A DNA stretch of 7,565 nt, from NCBI GenBank assembly GCA_029779385.1, contig JAKPAQ010000578.1:1-7565 (forward strand), in the 5' to 3' direction. The position numbers and the translations under genes were made by a program. Under the pieces are notes generated by a model that was not told the origin of the DNA, searched no databases, and saw nothing but the letters and a program-made list of their open reading frames with translations. How positions within the stretch are numbered: the first letter of the stretch is position 1; each line of letters starts with the position of its first letter. Below are positions 1 to 7,179 of the stretch, piece by piece. This DNA is from Actinomycetes bacterium (lineage in GTDB: Bacteria > Actinomycetota > Actinomycetes > Propionibacteriales > Nocardioidaceae).

Positions 1-785
1 CCCCGTTGATGGCCGGTAACTGGAAATCTAACCTGAATCACCAGGAAGCCGTCGTCCTAGTTCAAAAGCTCGCTTGGACGCTTTCGGACAAGAAGCACGA
101 TTTCGCAAAGTCCGAAGTTGTCGTGATCCCACCGTTCACCGACCTGCGCAGCGTGCAGACAATCGTCGACGGCGACAAGCTTTCAATCAGCTACGGGGCC
201 CAGGACGTTTCGACTCATGACGGTGGTGCTTACACCGGCGAAATCTCCGCAGCGATGCTCGCCAAGCTCGGCTGCAAATACGTGGTTGTTGGGCACTCGG
301 AGCGACGTGAGTACCACGGAGAGACCGACGAAATCGTCAATACAAAGGCTGCTGCGGTGATCGCTGCCAAGATGACGCCTATCGTCTGTGTTGGTGAGGG
401 CCTCGAAGTTCGCCAAGCCGGCGAACACGTTGCCTACACCCTCAACCAGGTTGACGGTTCGCTTGCCGGGTTCACTCCCGAGCAGGTCGCGGATCTGGTT
501 ATTGCCTACGAGCCGGTGTGGGCTATTGGCACCGGTGAAGTGGCCACCCCTGAGGATGCCCAAGAAGTGTGTTCGGCGATCCGCGAGCGCATTTCACAGA
601 CCTGCGGTGCACAGGCTGCGGAGTCAACACGTATTCTTTACGGCGGATCTGTCAAGGCCGCGAATGTCGCTGCGCTGATGGCTAAGCCCGACGTCGACGG
701 AGCTCTTGTCGGCGGGGCCAGCCTAGTAGCCGAGGAGTTCGCCGGTATTGCCAGGTTCTACAACATGCCGGACCTCGGCGCCTGA
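1..785 (+). CDS. tpiA: Triosephosphate isomerase, 5'-truncated by window edge
   Basis: Cytosolic glycolytic enzyme interconverting dihydroxyacetone phosphate and glyceraldehyde 3-phosphate. The reading frame is already open at base 3, where CCG TTG ATG gives P-L-M-A-G-N-W-K, the usual N-terminal motif of the family. The true start therefore lies a few codons upstream of the window, and the TTG at 6 and ATG at 9 are internal codons. Counting from the TTG, the catalytic Lys is K7 (AGNWK), the electrophilic His is H97 (VVVGHSERR) and the catalytic base Glu is E169 ([11 protein letters not shown]). The phosphate-binding segments [10 protein letters not shown] and GALVGGASL follow near the C-terminus. 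About 259 residues are visible of a usual 250-265, so almost the whole enzyme is here. The residue after the catalytic Lys is Ser, where Met is usual (GNWKMN). The gene is followed by secG 16 bp downstream, as expected for an actinobacterial gap-pgk-tpiA-secG operon; gap and pgk would lie outside the window. The identification is very secure. Confidence 0.97.
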   Translation, partial: PLMAGNWKSNLNHQEAVVLVQKLAWTLSDKKHDFAKSEVVVIPPFTDLRSVQTIVDGDKLSISYGAQDVSTHDGGAYTGEISAAMLAKLGCKYVVVGHSERREYHGETDEIVNTKAAAVIAAKMTPIVCVGEGLEVRQAGEHVAYTLNQVDGSLAGFTPEQVADLVIAYEPVWAIGTGEVATPEDAQEVCSAIRERISQTCGAQAAESTRILYGGSVKAANVAALMAKPDVDGALVGGASLVAEEFAGIARFYNMPDLGA

Positions 786-789
786 AACT

Positions 790-795
790 GAAGGG
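790..795 (+). promoter_or_regulatory. Ribosome binding site of secG
   Basis: GAAGGG lies 6 nt upstream of the GTG at 802 and inside the short tpiA-secG gap. It supports GTG 802 as the start rather than in-frame codons further upstream that overlap tpiA. Confidence 0.6.
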
Positions 796-801
796 TTACC
801 C

Positions 802-1038
802 GTGATCATCGCGTTCTCTATCCTGCTGGCAATCAGCAGTCTGCTTATGATCGTGCTCGTGCTCATGCACAAGGGGCGCGGCGGCGGTCTTTCCGACATG
901 TTCGGCGGCGGTATGTCCAGTTCAGTGGGCGGTTCCTCGGTAGCCGAACGGAACCTTGACCGAATCACCGTCGGCGTGGCTTTGATCTGGGTCGTCTGCA
1001 TTTTCGCGCTCGGTCTGCTGCTTAAGGTCAGCAACTGA
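802..1038 (+). CDS. secG: Preprotein translocase subunit SecG
   Basis: Small membrane subunit of the SecYEG protein-export channel, 78 aa from the GTG start. I chose this start because it has a good GAAGGG site 6 nt upstream and puts the first membrane helix directly at the N-terminus, as in other SecG proteins. The longer in-frame version beginning at 748 would overlap tpiA by 38 bp and add a non-family extension. A hydrophobic helix spans about residues 2-22, then a Gly/Ser-rich cytoplasmic loop with HKGRGGGLSDMFGGG (residues 23-37), then a second helix at about 54-74. This two-helix layout with a Gly-rich loop is diagnostic for SecG and the length is normal for Actinobacteria. It sits 16 bp after tpiA and its TGA overlaps the rbpA-like ATG by one base (TGATG), so it is co-transcribed with both neighbours. 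Confidence 0.95.
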   Translation: MIIAFSILLAISSLLMIVLVLMHKGRGGGLSDMFGGGMSSSVGGSSVAERNLDRITVGVALIWVVCIFALGLLLKVSN

Positions 1039-1391
1039 TGGCCGCTGGTGCTATTCGTGGCAGCCGTATCGGTTCTGGCCCGATGGGCGAGGCCGAGCGC
1101 GGCGAGGCCGCTCCTCGTCAAGCCGTTTCCTTTTTCTGCGCAAACGACCATTCGGTAACTTTGCAGTTCGCCATCGAGGCCGAAGTCCCCGATACTTGGG
1201 ATTGCCCAAAATGCGGCATGCCGGCAAGTTCTGATTCGGCCAACCACCTCACGGCGCCAAAAACTGAGCCCTACAAGACTCACTTGGCTTATGTGAAGGA
1301 ACGTCGCTCCGAAACTGAAGCGGCAGACATCCTCAAAGAAGCATTAGATACGTTGCGCAGCCGCCGCAAAACCGGCGAAGTCATTTTCTGA
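1038..1391 (+). CDS. rbpA: RbpA-family RNA polymerase-binding protein, zinc type, divergent secG-linked form
   Basis: 117 aa. RbpA proteins are actinobacterial RNA polymerase accessory factors that bind the core enzyme and group 1/2 sigma factors and aid open-complex formation. Visible here are the N-terminal AIRGSRIGSGPMGEAERGE segment, the APRQAVSF entry to the core fold, and probable zinc ligands C34, H38, C56 and C59 (CxxxH and CPKC), matching the zinc-binding arrangement of Streptomyces RbpA. The C-terminal helix KTHLAYVKERR at about 80-90 and following corresponds to the sigma-interaction domain. Compared with canonical RbpA, the SYETD-like N-terminal element and the THWDML motif are replaced (GPMGEAE and THLAYV), and the linker before it is less basic. 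I infer a paralogous subfamily rather than the principal RbpA, so the sigma-factor role is less certain than the family name. The ATG overlaps the secG stop by one base. AAGG lies about 10 nt upstream, so translational coupling is likely. Confidence 0.85.
   Translation: MAAGAIRGSRIGSGPMGEAERGEAAPRQAVSFFCANDHSVTLQFAIEAEVPDTWDCPKCGMPASSDSANHLTAPKTEPYKTHLAYVKERRSETEAADILKEALDTLRSRRKTGEVIF
1362..1389 (+). terminator. Possible weak intrinsic terminator inside the rbpA 3' end
   Basis: CGCCG (1362-1366) pairs with CGGCG (1373-1377) around a CAAAAC loop. After 3 nt comes a T-rich stretch, TCATTTTCT (1381-1389). A five-pair GC stem plus interrupted T tract is weak, and it lies in coding sequence, but it is correctly oriented and placed to end the tpiA-secG-rbpA transcript before the convergent operon. 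Function is inferred only. Confidence 0.3.
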
Positions 1392-1401
1392 GTTAACTCA
1401 G
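1388..1401. repeat. 14-bp perfect palindrome covering both convergent stop codons
   Basis: CTGAGTTAACTCAG is its own reverse complement. It contains the rbpA TGA (1389-1391) and the pgl TAA (complement of 1393-1395). As RNA it could form a five-pair stem with a UUAA loop on either strand. Neither side is followed by a U tract, so it is not a canonical intrinsic terminator. It could be a compact bidirectional terminator element, a protein-binding site, or chance. Confidence 0.45.
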
Positions 1402-2088
1402 TAGGCTCGCGGCGTCGCGGTCGAGGAACCAGACGGTCTCGGCAATGCCGTGTGCTCCGCCAGCAGGAGCCTCCAGTGGAGTTGCTCCACCGAACACGTT
1501 AGCTACCGCAGTTGCCTTTTCTGCTCCCGAAACTAAGAACCACACTGCAGCCGAGTGATTCAATGCCGGGTAGGTCAAGGTGATCCGTTGCGCGGGTGGT
1601 TTTGGCGAGTCGAAAACCTCGACGCACCTGCGCGACTGTTCCTCAACCTGAGGGTGGCCTGGAAAAAGCGAAGCAATGTGCGCATCTGGCCCTACGCCGA
1701 GCAGCACAACATCAAACGGTTCGCTAGGCAGGGTCTTGCCATATTCGTCGGCCGCGGCAGTCATCGACTTTTCGCAACCGTGTGCCGGCATCCGGTGGCG
1801 ATTGGCCGCTGGAACCGCGAGGCGATCCAGAAACGTGTCGTAGGCCATTTTGTCGTTTCGATCGGCGTGACCGGCCGGGACAAAACGTTCGTCGCCCCAC
1901 CAGTAGTGCGCCTCGTGCCACGGGCCGTTTTCGGCGTTCAATTCGGCGTAGATTTTTGCGGCGATGGTGCCACCGGTGAGTACGACGTTGCGGTCGCGGC
2001 CAGAGATCGAGTCGAGTCGTTCGCCAAGTCGGCCGGCGACACCGGTTGCGAGTTCGGCCGCAGTGTCAAAAACTTCAATCTGAGCCAT
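1393..2088 (-). CDS. pgl: 6-phosphogluconolactonase
   Basis: Hydrolyses 6-phosphogluconolactone to 6-phosphogluconate, the second step of the oxidative pentose phosphate pathway, in the cytosol. 231 aa from ATG 2088 (MAQIEVFDTAAELA), the normal length for the DevB/SOL family. An upstream in-frame start at 2244 would add 52 unrelated residues inside opcA and is rejected. Motifs in order are LTGGTIAAKIY (37-47), WWGDERFVP (63-71), DRNDKMAYDTFLD (76-88), LLGVGPDAHIASLFPGH (129-145) with the conserved active-site His at 137, and RITLTYPALNHSAAVWFL (168-185). The usual GPDGH is GPDAH here, a mild substitution. The ATG comes one base after the opcA TGA and only a weak GGAC-like site precedes it, so translation probably depends on coupling to opcA. 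It is the last gene of the operon and ends one base from the rbpA stop. Confidence 0.95.
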   Translation of the reverse strand: MAQIEVFDTAAELATGVAGRLGERLDSISGRDRNVVLTGGTIAAKIYAELNAENGPWHEAHYWWGDERFVPAGHADRNDKMAYDTFLDRLAVPAANRHRMPAHGCEKSMTAAADEYGKTLPSEPFDVVLLGVGPDAHIASLFPGHPQVEEQSRRCVEVFDSPKPPAQRITLTYPALNHSAAVWFLVSGAEKATAVANVFGGATPLEAPAGGAHGIAETVWFLDRDAASLLS

Positions 2089-2089
2089 G

Positions 2090-3001
2090 TCACTTACGTC
2101 CGGAGTCTTTGGCAAGGTGGGCAAGTGTTTCGGCGTAGATCTCGTCAGCGTCGAGCCGCCGCAGGTCCTCTGCCAAGAGTTCGGCGATATCACGGCGCCG
2201 AATGGGCACGATTCGTGACGACGACCCCGGGACGCTGAACTCACAGGTCATCGTGTCTGTCCGGCGGATTCGAATGTCACCCTCGGTTGTGGTCAGCGAG
2301 GCGCAGGCGACCTGCGGCCCGGGGGTGTGGACAAACTCGACGGGAACACGCAGTCGACATTCGAGCCAAGCTTGGAGCAAAACTCCCACCGGGTTCGCTC
2401 GATCGGCCTGGATTCGACCACTTAGCACCGTGCCGGTCGTCTGGTCGAGGGCGGCGGCCAGCAGTGCACGCCAAAGCGTCAACCTCGTCCACGACAGATC
2501 GGTATCTCCGGGTTGATAACCGGCCGCGATCTTTTTGAGCCAGTCGACCGGATGATCGGTGCGCTCGGCATCGGTAAGGCGGCGTTGAGCCAACTGGCCG
2601 ATGGGGACGGCCGCCGGACCGAGCGGTCCTGTGCCTGGCCACCAAGCCACGACGGGGGAGTCGGGCAGCAGCAGCGGCAACACGACTGATTGGGCATGCT
2701 CGACAAGCTGACCCGACATCCGCAGCAGTACTGATTCACCGGGTGAACCGGCGCCAACCCGGATCCTGGCAGTCAGATTCGAGTCTCGCTTCTTGGAGCC
2801 GGTGATTACGCCCAAGACTCGTGAAGGATGCTCGTGCTGGAGCACTGTGGCTGCCTTCATCACTTCACTGACGTTGTCTTCTTCGGCGATGATCACCATG
2901 GTTAGGGCCATATCCATCGCTGGACTGCCGGCCTCGGAACGCCCTTTTGAAAGAGCCCGCGCGATTTTGGCGGCAGTGGTGGACTCGAGAGTTATATCCA
3001 T
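2090..3001 (-). CDS. opcA: Glucose-6-phosphate dehydrogenase assembly/activator protein OpcA
   Basis: 303 aa. OpcA is not itself an enzyme of the pathway; in cyanobacteria and actinobacteria it associates with glucose-6-phosphate dehydrogenase and is needed for its full activity or oligomer assembly. Family-typical stretches are MVIIAEEDNVSEVMKAA (35-51), LLPDSPVVAWWPG (111-123), LAQRRLTDAE (137-146) and the strongly conserved YQPGDTDLSWTRLTLWRA followed by LLAAALDQ (162-187). No membrane segment or signal peptide is seen. Its ATG overlaps the zwf TAA by one base (TAATG), with a strong GGAGG five bases upstream, so zwf and opcA are coupled and probably made in comparable amounts, consistent with partner proteins. 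It ends one base before pgl. The length is in the normal range for actinobacterial OpcA (roughly 300-400), without a long C-terminal extension. Confidence 0.94.
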   Translation of the reverse strand: MDITLESTTAAKIARALSKGRSEAGSPAMDMALTMVIIAEEDNVSEVMKAATVLQHEHPSRVLGVITGSKKRDSNLTARIRVGAGSPGESVLLRMSGQLVEHAQSVVLPLLLPDSPVVAWWPGTGPLGPAAVPIGQLAQRRLTDAERTDHPVDWLKKIAAGYQPGDTDLSWTRLTLWRALLAAALDQTTGTVLSGRIQADRANPVGVLLQAWLECRLRVPVEFVHTPGPQVACASLTTTEGDIRIRRTDTMTCEFSVPGSSSRIVPIRRRDIAELLAEDLRRLDADEIYAETLAHLAKDSGRK

Positions 3002-4518
3002 TAGGGCCTCCGCCAGGTGCGTCCGTCAGCTGCCAACATGTCGATCGCCGATTGGGGACCCCAAGAGCCGGCCGGATACGTGTCAATCCGCCGCTTTCGG
3101 CTCCAATGCTTGATGATCGGATCGAGGATCTGCCAGGCCAACTCGACCTCGGTGTGTTGCGGGAAAAGCGGCGGATCCCCCAGCAGCACGTCGAGGATAA
3201 GCCGCTCGTAAGCTTCGGGGCTGCTCTCGACGAAGGAGCCGCCGTAAACGAAGTCCATGTTGACGTCGCGAATCTCCATTGCGGTCCCGGGGACTTTAGC
3301 GCCAAACCGCATCGTCACGCCCTCATCGGGCTGGATCCGCATTACCAGGGCGTTGTGGCCGAGTTCGGTGACGTCAATGTGTTCGAACGGCAGGTGCGGC
3401 GCGCGTTTGAACACGACCGCAACTTCGGTCACTCGCCGGCCCAAACGCTTACCCGCCCGCAGGTAGAACGGGACGCCAGCCCAGCGTCGGTTCTCGATGT
3501 CTAGGCGGATCGCCGCAAACGTTTCGGTGCGTGACTTCACGCCGATACCGTCTTCTTGCAGGTAACCGGGCACTTCTTCGCCGCCGGCCCAACCTTCGGT
3601 GTATTGCGCGTGCGAGGTGTGGCGATCGAGGTCGGTCGGCGGTCGGACGCTGGCCAAAACCTTCTGCTTTTCAACTCGCAAACTGGCGGCATCAAACGAG
3701 ACCGACTCCTCCATGGCCACCAACGCCAGTAACTGGAGCAAGTGGTTCTGGATGACGTCGCGCGCCGCGCCGATGCCGTCGTAATAACCGGCCCGAGAGC
3801 CGATACCGATGTCTTCGGCCATCGTGATCTGGACGTGATCGACGTAGTTTGAGTTCCAGACCGGCTCGAACAGTTGATTCGCGAAACGCAGTGCCAAAAT
3901 GTTCTGGACGGTCTCCTTGCCAAGGTAGTGGTCGATTCGGAAGACTTGATCGTCTTCGAATACGTTGCCGATGAGTTGGTTCAAGTCCTTGGCCGAAGCC
4001 AGATCGTTGCCAAACGGCTTTTCCACCACTACCCGGCGCCAGCCTTGATCGGCCACCGCCAACTTGTGTTGATCGATTTTGGAAACCACCGTCGGAAACA
4101 GGCCCGGCGGGATCGACAGGTAGAAGGCGTGGTTTCCGCCCGTGCCCTGCTGCTGGTCAAGTTCTCGCAAAGTGGTCGCCAGACGAACCCAGGCCTCGTC
4201 GTCGTCAAAAGCGCCTGGTACGAACCGGATCCCCGCAGACAGCTGCTCCCAGACCGTCTCATTCCATGGAGTGCGGGCTCCGGCCTTTGCGGCTTCGCGC
4301 ATCAACTCAGCGAACGTGCCGTCTTCCCAGTCGCGGCGAGCGAACCCGACGAGCGCAAAGCCCGGCGGCAGTAGGCCCCGATTGGCCAGGTCGTAGATGG
4401 CCGGGATCAACTTTTTGCGCGCCAAATCGCCAGTGACACCGAACAGGACGATGCTGCACGGGCCAGCAATGCGGGGGAGTCGGCGATCGCGCGGATCCCT
4501 GAGCGGGTTGTTGGTCAT
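3001..4518 (-). CDS. zwf: Glucose-6-phosphate 1-dehydrogenase
   Basis: Oxidises glucose-6-phosphate to 6-phosphogluconolactone, usually with NADP+, and commits carbon to the oxidative pentose phosphate branch. 505 aa, normal for bacterial G6PD. The N-terminal Rossmann domain carries [18 protein letters not shown] (23-40, dinucleotide-binding GxxGDLA). EKPFG is at 166-170 and the substrate-binding signature RIDHYLGKE at 194-202 (D196, H197, K201). [15 protein letters not shown] holds the probable catalytic His at 259, and FYLRAGKRL at 351-359 (K357) contributes to substrate or phosphate contacts by family analogy. All key residues are present, so it should be active. The ATG overlaps the pgi TGA as ATGA, with GGAGG 7 nt upstream. 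Its stop overlaps the opcA start. The partner OpcA directly downstream suggests activity is tuned by complex formation. Confidence 0.97.
   Translation of the reverse strand: MTNNPLRDPRDRRLPRIAGPCSIVLFGVTGDLARKKLIPAIYDLANRGLLPPGFALVGFARRDWEDGTFAELMREAAKAGARTPWNETVWEQLSAGIRFVPGAFDDDEAWVRLATTLRELDQQQGTGGNHAFYLSIPPGLFPTVVSKIDQHKLAVADQGWRRVVVEKPFGNDLASAKDLNQLIGNVFEDDQVFRIDHYLGKETVQNILALRFANQLFEPVWNSNYVDHVQITMAEDIGIGSRAGYYDGIGAARDVIQNHLLQLLALVAMEESVSFDAASLRVEKQKVLASVRPPTDLDRHTSHAQYTEGWAGGEEVPGYLQEDGIGVKSRTETFAAIRLDIENRRWAGVPFYLRAGKRLGRRVTEVAVVFKRAPHLPFEHIDVTELGHNALVMRIQPDEGVTMRFGAKVPGTAMEIRDVNMDFVYGGSFVESSPEAYERLILDVLLGDPPLFPQHTEVELAWQILDPIIKHWSRKRRIDTYPAGSWGPQSAIDMLAADGRTWRRP
3007..3011 (-). promoter_or_regulatory. 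Ribosome binding site of opcA
   Basis: A full GGAGG on the minus strand, 5 nt before the opcA ATG at 3001 and inside the last codons of zwf. It fixes the opcA start at the TAATG overlap. Confidence 0.65.
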
Positions 4519-6068
4519 GCCAGGGCCTCCGTGATTAGCGCCAGACCGGCAGGGACGTCGTGCAGATGCAATTGGAGCACTGGGCGCCCTCGTTCGCGAA
4601 GAACTTGGGCGTCGCCGGCGGCTTGGGAGGCGATGAACTCACCGAGGGTGAAGTCGCGGCCGGGCACTTCAAGATCGGTGATCGGGTCGCAGGTCACCTG
4701 CAGGAAAACTCCGTTTGGGGTGCCGCCCTTGTGGAATTGTCCGGTCGAATGCAGGAATCGTGGACCCCAACCGAAGGTGACCGGCCGGCCGATCTTCGAG
4801 GCCACCTTTTCGGCGAGTGCTTCGTCAGGCTGCCCGGCCCAACGGTTGAGGTAGAACTGCAGCGAGAGATAGCCGTCGGCAGGAACTTGGCTCAGCAGCT
4901 CGGTGATGGCTGCGCCGACGGTGGAGGCTTTGGAGCCAAAGATCGAGACAATATCTGCGGCCGGATCGGGCTCAGCATCGCCTAGTTCGTGGTCGAGAAC
5001 TTCACGGGCGGCGGCTTTGGCGCTTTCCACATCTGGCTGGTCGAACGGGTCAATGCCCAAGATTCGCCCGGCGGCCGCGGTCGCCACTTCCCAGAGCATG
5101 AATTGGGACCCGAGCGGACCGTCGATGGCCGCGCACCAGCGATGGTCTGGCAGTTCGTCGGTGCCAAGATGAATGACGAATGAGTCGTCAGTTGGCTGAT
5201 AGTCGGTGCTTTCGACCACGACCGGCAAGATTCCGGTGCCATCTTTGCCGGTCGACTCGGCGATCAGTTGCTCGATCCAGTCGCCGAGCCGAGTTTGGCC
5301 CCGATCCAAGAGCACCAACTTGTCGACGCCTTCCTTGGCGGCCACGCCGATGGCCACACCGAGACTCACTGCGTCGTCCTCATCGTGCTCGGCCGCAAGT
5401 TCTGCGCGGGTCTGTGCGGCTTGGTCGAGTAGTTCTGCGCCGCCGGCGCCGGCCAGGATGCTGGGCACTAGACCGAAGGCCGTCAGCGCCGAGAAACGCC
5501 CCCCAACGTGTGGGTCAGCGTGAAATACCCGGTAGCCGAGTTGTGCGGCCTGCCGGTCCAGTGGCGATCCCGGGTCGGTTACGACGATGAGGTGATCTGC
5601 CGGGTGCAGGCCTTCGGCGTTGAACGCTTGTTCAAAAATGCGCCGGTGGCTGTCAGTCTCGACCGTGCCACCGGACTTACTGGAAACAACAACGAGCGTC
5701 TTGTCCAATGAATGGATGGCAGAACGCACCATGTCCGGTTGGGACGAATCCAGAACTTCCAGCTGCACGCCCGCACTACGACAGATGAGTTCTGGTGCGA
5801 GCGACGAACCGCCCATGCCGCAAAGAACCACTCGAGTGATGCCAGCGTGCTGGAGTCGACGGCGAAGGTCCTCCAGCGGTTCAAGGAGTTCGCGCGAAGT
5901 GTCAGGGGCGTCGACCCAAGACAGTCGAATTCTTGATTCCTCCTGCGCGTCCGGGCCCCAAAGCGTGGGGTCTTGAGCCAACAGTCGCTGCGTGAACAGC
6001 GTGGCGCGAAAGGCCGCGAGTTGGTTCCCATACGAAGACTTGTCGTCGACCCGCAGACGGACAGACAC
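4515..6068 (-). CDS. pgi: Glucose-6-phosphate isomerase (type found fused to transaldolase elsewhere)
   Basis: Interconverts glucose-6-phosphate and fructose-6-phosphate, joining glycolysis to the pentose phosphate pathway. 517 aa from the GTG start at 6068 (VSVRLRVDDKSSYGNQLAAF). Two SIS (sugar isomerase) domains are visible: GMGGSSLAPE (84-93) with SSKSGGTVET (129-138) and VGGRFSALTAFGL (188-200) in the first, and LWEVATAAAGRILGIDPFDQ (325-344) through GPRFLHSTGQFHKGG (435-449, His 440 and 446) in the second. The last motif is the classic PGI signature. It resembles the PGI half of bifunctional transaldolase/PGI proteins more than the E. coli-type enzyme. I preferred GTG 6068 over ATG 6128 because the latter overlaps tal by 56 bp and adds non-family residues; AAGG at 6078-6081 gives 9-nt spacing. 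The gap to the tal stop is 4 nt, and the stop overlaps zwf by 4 nt. The exact start is less certain than the identity. Confidence 0.93.
   Translation of the reverse strand: MSVRLRVDDKSSYGNQLAAFRATLFTQRLLAQDPTLWGPDAQEESRIRLSWVDAPDTSRELLEPLEDLRRRLQHAGITRVVLCGMGGSSLAPELICRSAGVQLEVLDSSQPDMVRSAIHSLDKTLVVVSSKSGGTVETDSHRRIFEQAFNAEGLHPADHLIVVTDPGSPLDRQAAQLGYRVFHADPHVGGRFSALTAFGLVPSILAGAGGAELLDQAAQTRAELAAEHDEDDAVSLGVAIGVAAKEGVDKLVLLDRGQTRLGDWIEQLIAESTGKDGTGILPVVVESTDYQPTDDSFVIHLGTDELPDHRWCAAIDGPLGSQFMLWEVATAAAGRILGIDPFDQPDVESAKAAAREVLDHELGDAEPDPAADIVSIFGSKASTVGAAITELLSQVPADGYLSLQFYLNRWAGQPDEALAEKVASKIGRPVTFGWGPRFLHSTGQFHKGGTPNGVFLQVTCDPITDLEVPGRDFTLGEFIASQAAGDAQVLRERGRPVLQLHLHDVPAGLALITEALA
4526..4530 (-). 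promoter_or_regulatory. Ribosome binding site of zwf
   Basis: GGAGG on the minus strand, 7 nt before the zwf ATG at 4518 and within the last codons of pgi. It supports the ATGA overlap as the real zwf start. Confidence 0.65.
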
Positions 6069-6072
6069 AGGC

Positions 6073-7161
6073 TCAGACCTTATCGAGTTGGGCTCGTACC
6101 GTGTCGAGCAACTCGGCCCATGACGCATCGAACTTCGCTAGGCCCTCGACCTCAAGCTTTTCGACAACCTCGTCATAAGAAATTCCAACCGCGGCCAGAG
6201 AATCAATGACTTGACGCGATTCCACGGCACGCCCGGTGACGGTGTCGCCAGTCAGCTCGCCATGATCGGCGAACGCTTCTAGCGTCTTTTCAGGCATGGT
6301 GTTGACAGTGCCTGCGACGACGAGTTCAGAGACGTACAGCGTGTCTGGGTATGCCGGGTCCTTGACGCCAGTTGAAGCCCACAGCGGACGTTGAGCGTTC
6401 GCACCAAGTTCGCGCAAGGCTGCGAATCGTTCGGATTCGAAAACTTCGCCGAATGCGGCGTAGGCAAGTCGGGCGTTGGCCAGAGCGGCCTGACCCCGAA
6501 GCGGGCTATCGGCCGGCAGCCGGCTATCGACTTCGCTGTCAACGCGGCTGACGAAGAACGAAGCCACCGAGTGGATTTGGGCCAGATCGCGACCCTCGGC
6601 CGCCGCCTGCTCCAGTCCGTAGAGGTAGGCGTCCATAACTTCGCGGTAGCGCTCAAGAGCAAAAATGAGGGTGACGTTTACGCTGATTCCTTTTGCGGTC
6701 GCCGCCGCAATCGCCGGCAAACCCTCGTGGGTCGCCGGGATCTTTACCAGCAGGTTCGGTCGATCGACAGCCTCCCAAAGCCGCTCGGCCATCCGCACTG
6801 TGCCGTCGGTGTCGCGAGCCAGTCCCGGATCAACTTCGATCGACACTCGGCCGTCGACTCCGCCGGTTCGTTCAAAGACCGGCCGCAGAATGTCGCACGC
6901 CTGTTGAACGTCGGTGGTGGTCAGCGCGAATACCGTCTCATCAACATTGCTGCCGTCGGCCTTCAACTGGGCGATTTGTGAACCGTACCGTTCGCCGTTT
7001 GCTAACGCGCCGGCGAAGATCGTCGGATTCGTGGTGACCCCGACAACCGAACTGCTCTCGACTAGGTCGGCTAGGTTGCCGGTTTCAATTCGCTCACGAG
7101 ACAAATCGTCGAGCCAAATTGAGACGCCGGCTTCGCTTAGGGCTAAGAGTCGTTCGGTCAT
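6073..7161 (-). CDS. tal: Transaldolase
   Basis: Transfers a dihydroxyacetone unit from sedoheptulose-7-phosphate to glyceraldehyde-3-phosphate in the non-oxidative pentose phosphate pathway, through a Schiff base on lysine. 362 aa from ATG 7161 ([20 protein letters not shown]), typical of the actinobacterial long form. The conserved D18 lies in [19 protein letters not shown] follows at about 41-49, [11 protein letters not shown] at about 108-118, the Schiff-base Lys is K140 in NLLVKIPAT, and [14 protein letters not shown] follows it. The in-frame ATG at 7170 is rejected because the only Shine-Dalgarno (TAGGAG, 7171-7176) abuts it directly, while it lies 9 nt before 7161. The gene starts 18 nt after the tkt stop and ends 4 nt before pgi. 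Active-site residues are intact. Confidence 0.96.
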   Translation of the reverse strand: MTERLLALSEAGVSIWLDDLSRERIETGNLADLVESSSVVGVTTNPTIFAGALANGERYGSQIAQLKADGSNVDETVFALTTTDVQQACDILRPVFERTGGVDGRVSIEVDPGLARDTDGTVRMAERLWEAVDRPNLLVKIPATHEGLPAIAAATAKGISVNVTLIFALERYREVMDAYLYGLEQAAAEGRDLAQIHSVASFFVSRVDSEVDSRLPADSPLRGQAALANARLAYAAFGEVFESERFAALRELGANAQRPLWASTGVKDPAYPDTLYVSELVVAGTVNTMPEKTLEAFADHGELTGDTVTGRAVESRQVIDSLAAVGISYDEVVEKLEVEGLAKFDASWAELLDTVRAQLDKV

Positions 7162-7170
7162 CTCATTCAT

Positions 7171-7176
7171 CTCCTA
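7171..7176 (-). promoter_or_regulatory. Ribosome binding site deciding the tal start
   Basis: TAGGAG on the minus strand lies in the 18-nt tkt-tal gap. It touches the in-frame ATG at 7170 with zero spacing but is 9 nt from the ATG at 7161, which makes the shorter 362-aa transaldolase the likelier product. Confidence 0.6.
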
Positions 7177-7179
7177 GAT

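Noticed and set aside
723..1283. A 186-codon open frame on the minus strand opposite the tpiA end, secG and rbpA
   Set aside because: It crosses three well-supported genes on the other strand and its translation is rich in Arg, Ser and Pro with no family resemblance.
1555..2238. A 227-codon open frame on the plus strand opposite pgl
   Set aside because: It lies antisense to a clear 6-phosphogluconolactonase, has no recognisable motif and an unnatural Arg/Val-rich composition. It is a by-product of the codon bias of the real gene.
2089..2244. N-terminal extension of pgl starting at 2244
   Set aside because: The 52 added residues overlap the opcA coding region and match nothing in the lactonase family, while ATG 2088 sits one base after the opcA stop.
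2947..3504. A 185-codon open frame on the plus strand opposite the opcA-zwf junction
   Set aside because: It is antisense to two conserved genes, has no family motif and no nearby ribosome binding site that I can support.
6069..6081. Programmed +1 frameshift at the tal stop making a Tal-Pgi fusion
   Set aside because: The codons before the UGA (AAG GTC) do not form a slippery site like that of prfB, and a P-site slip from GUC to UCU would pair poorly. Ordinary coupled reinitiation at the GTG explains the layout.
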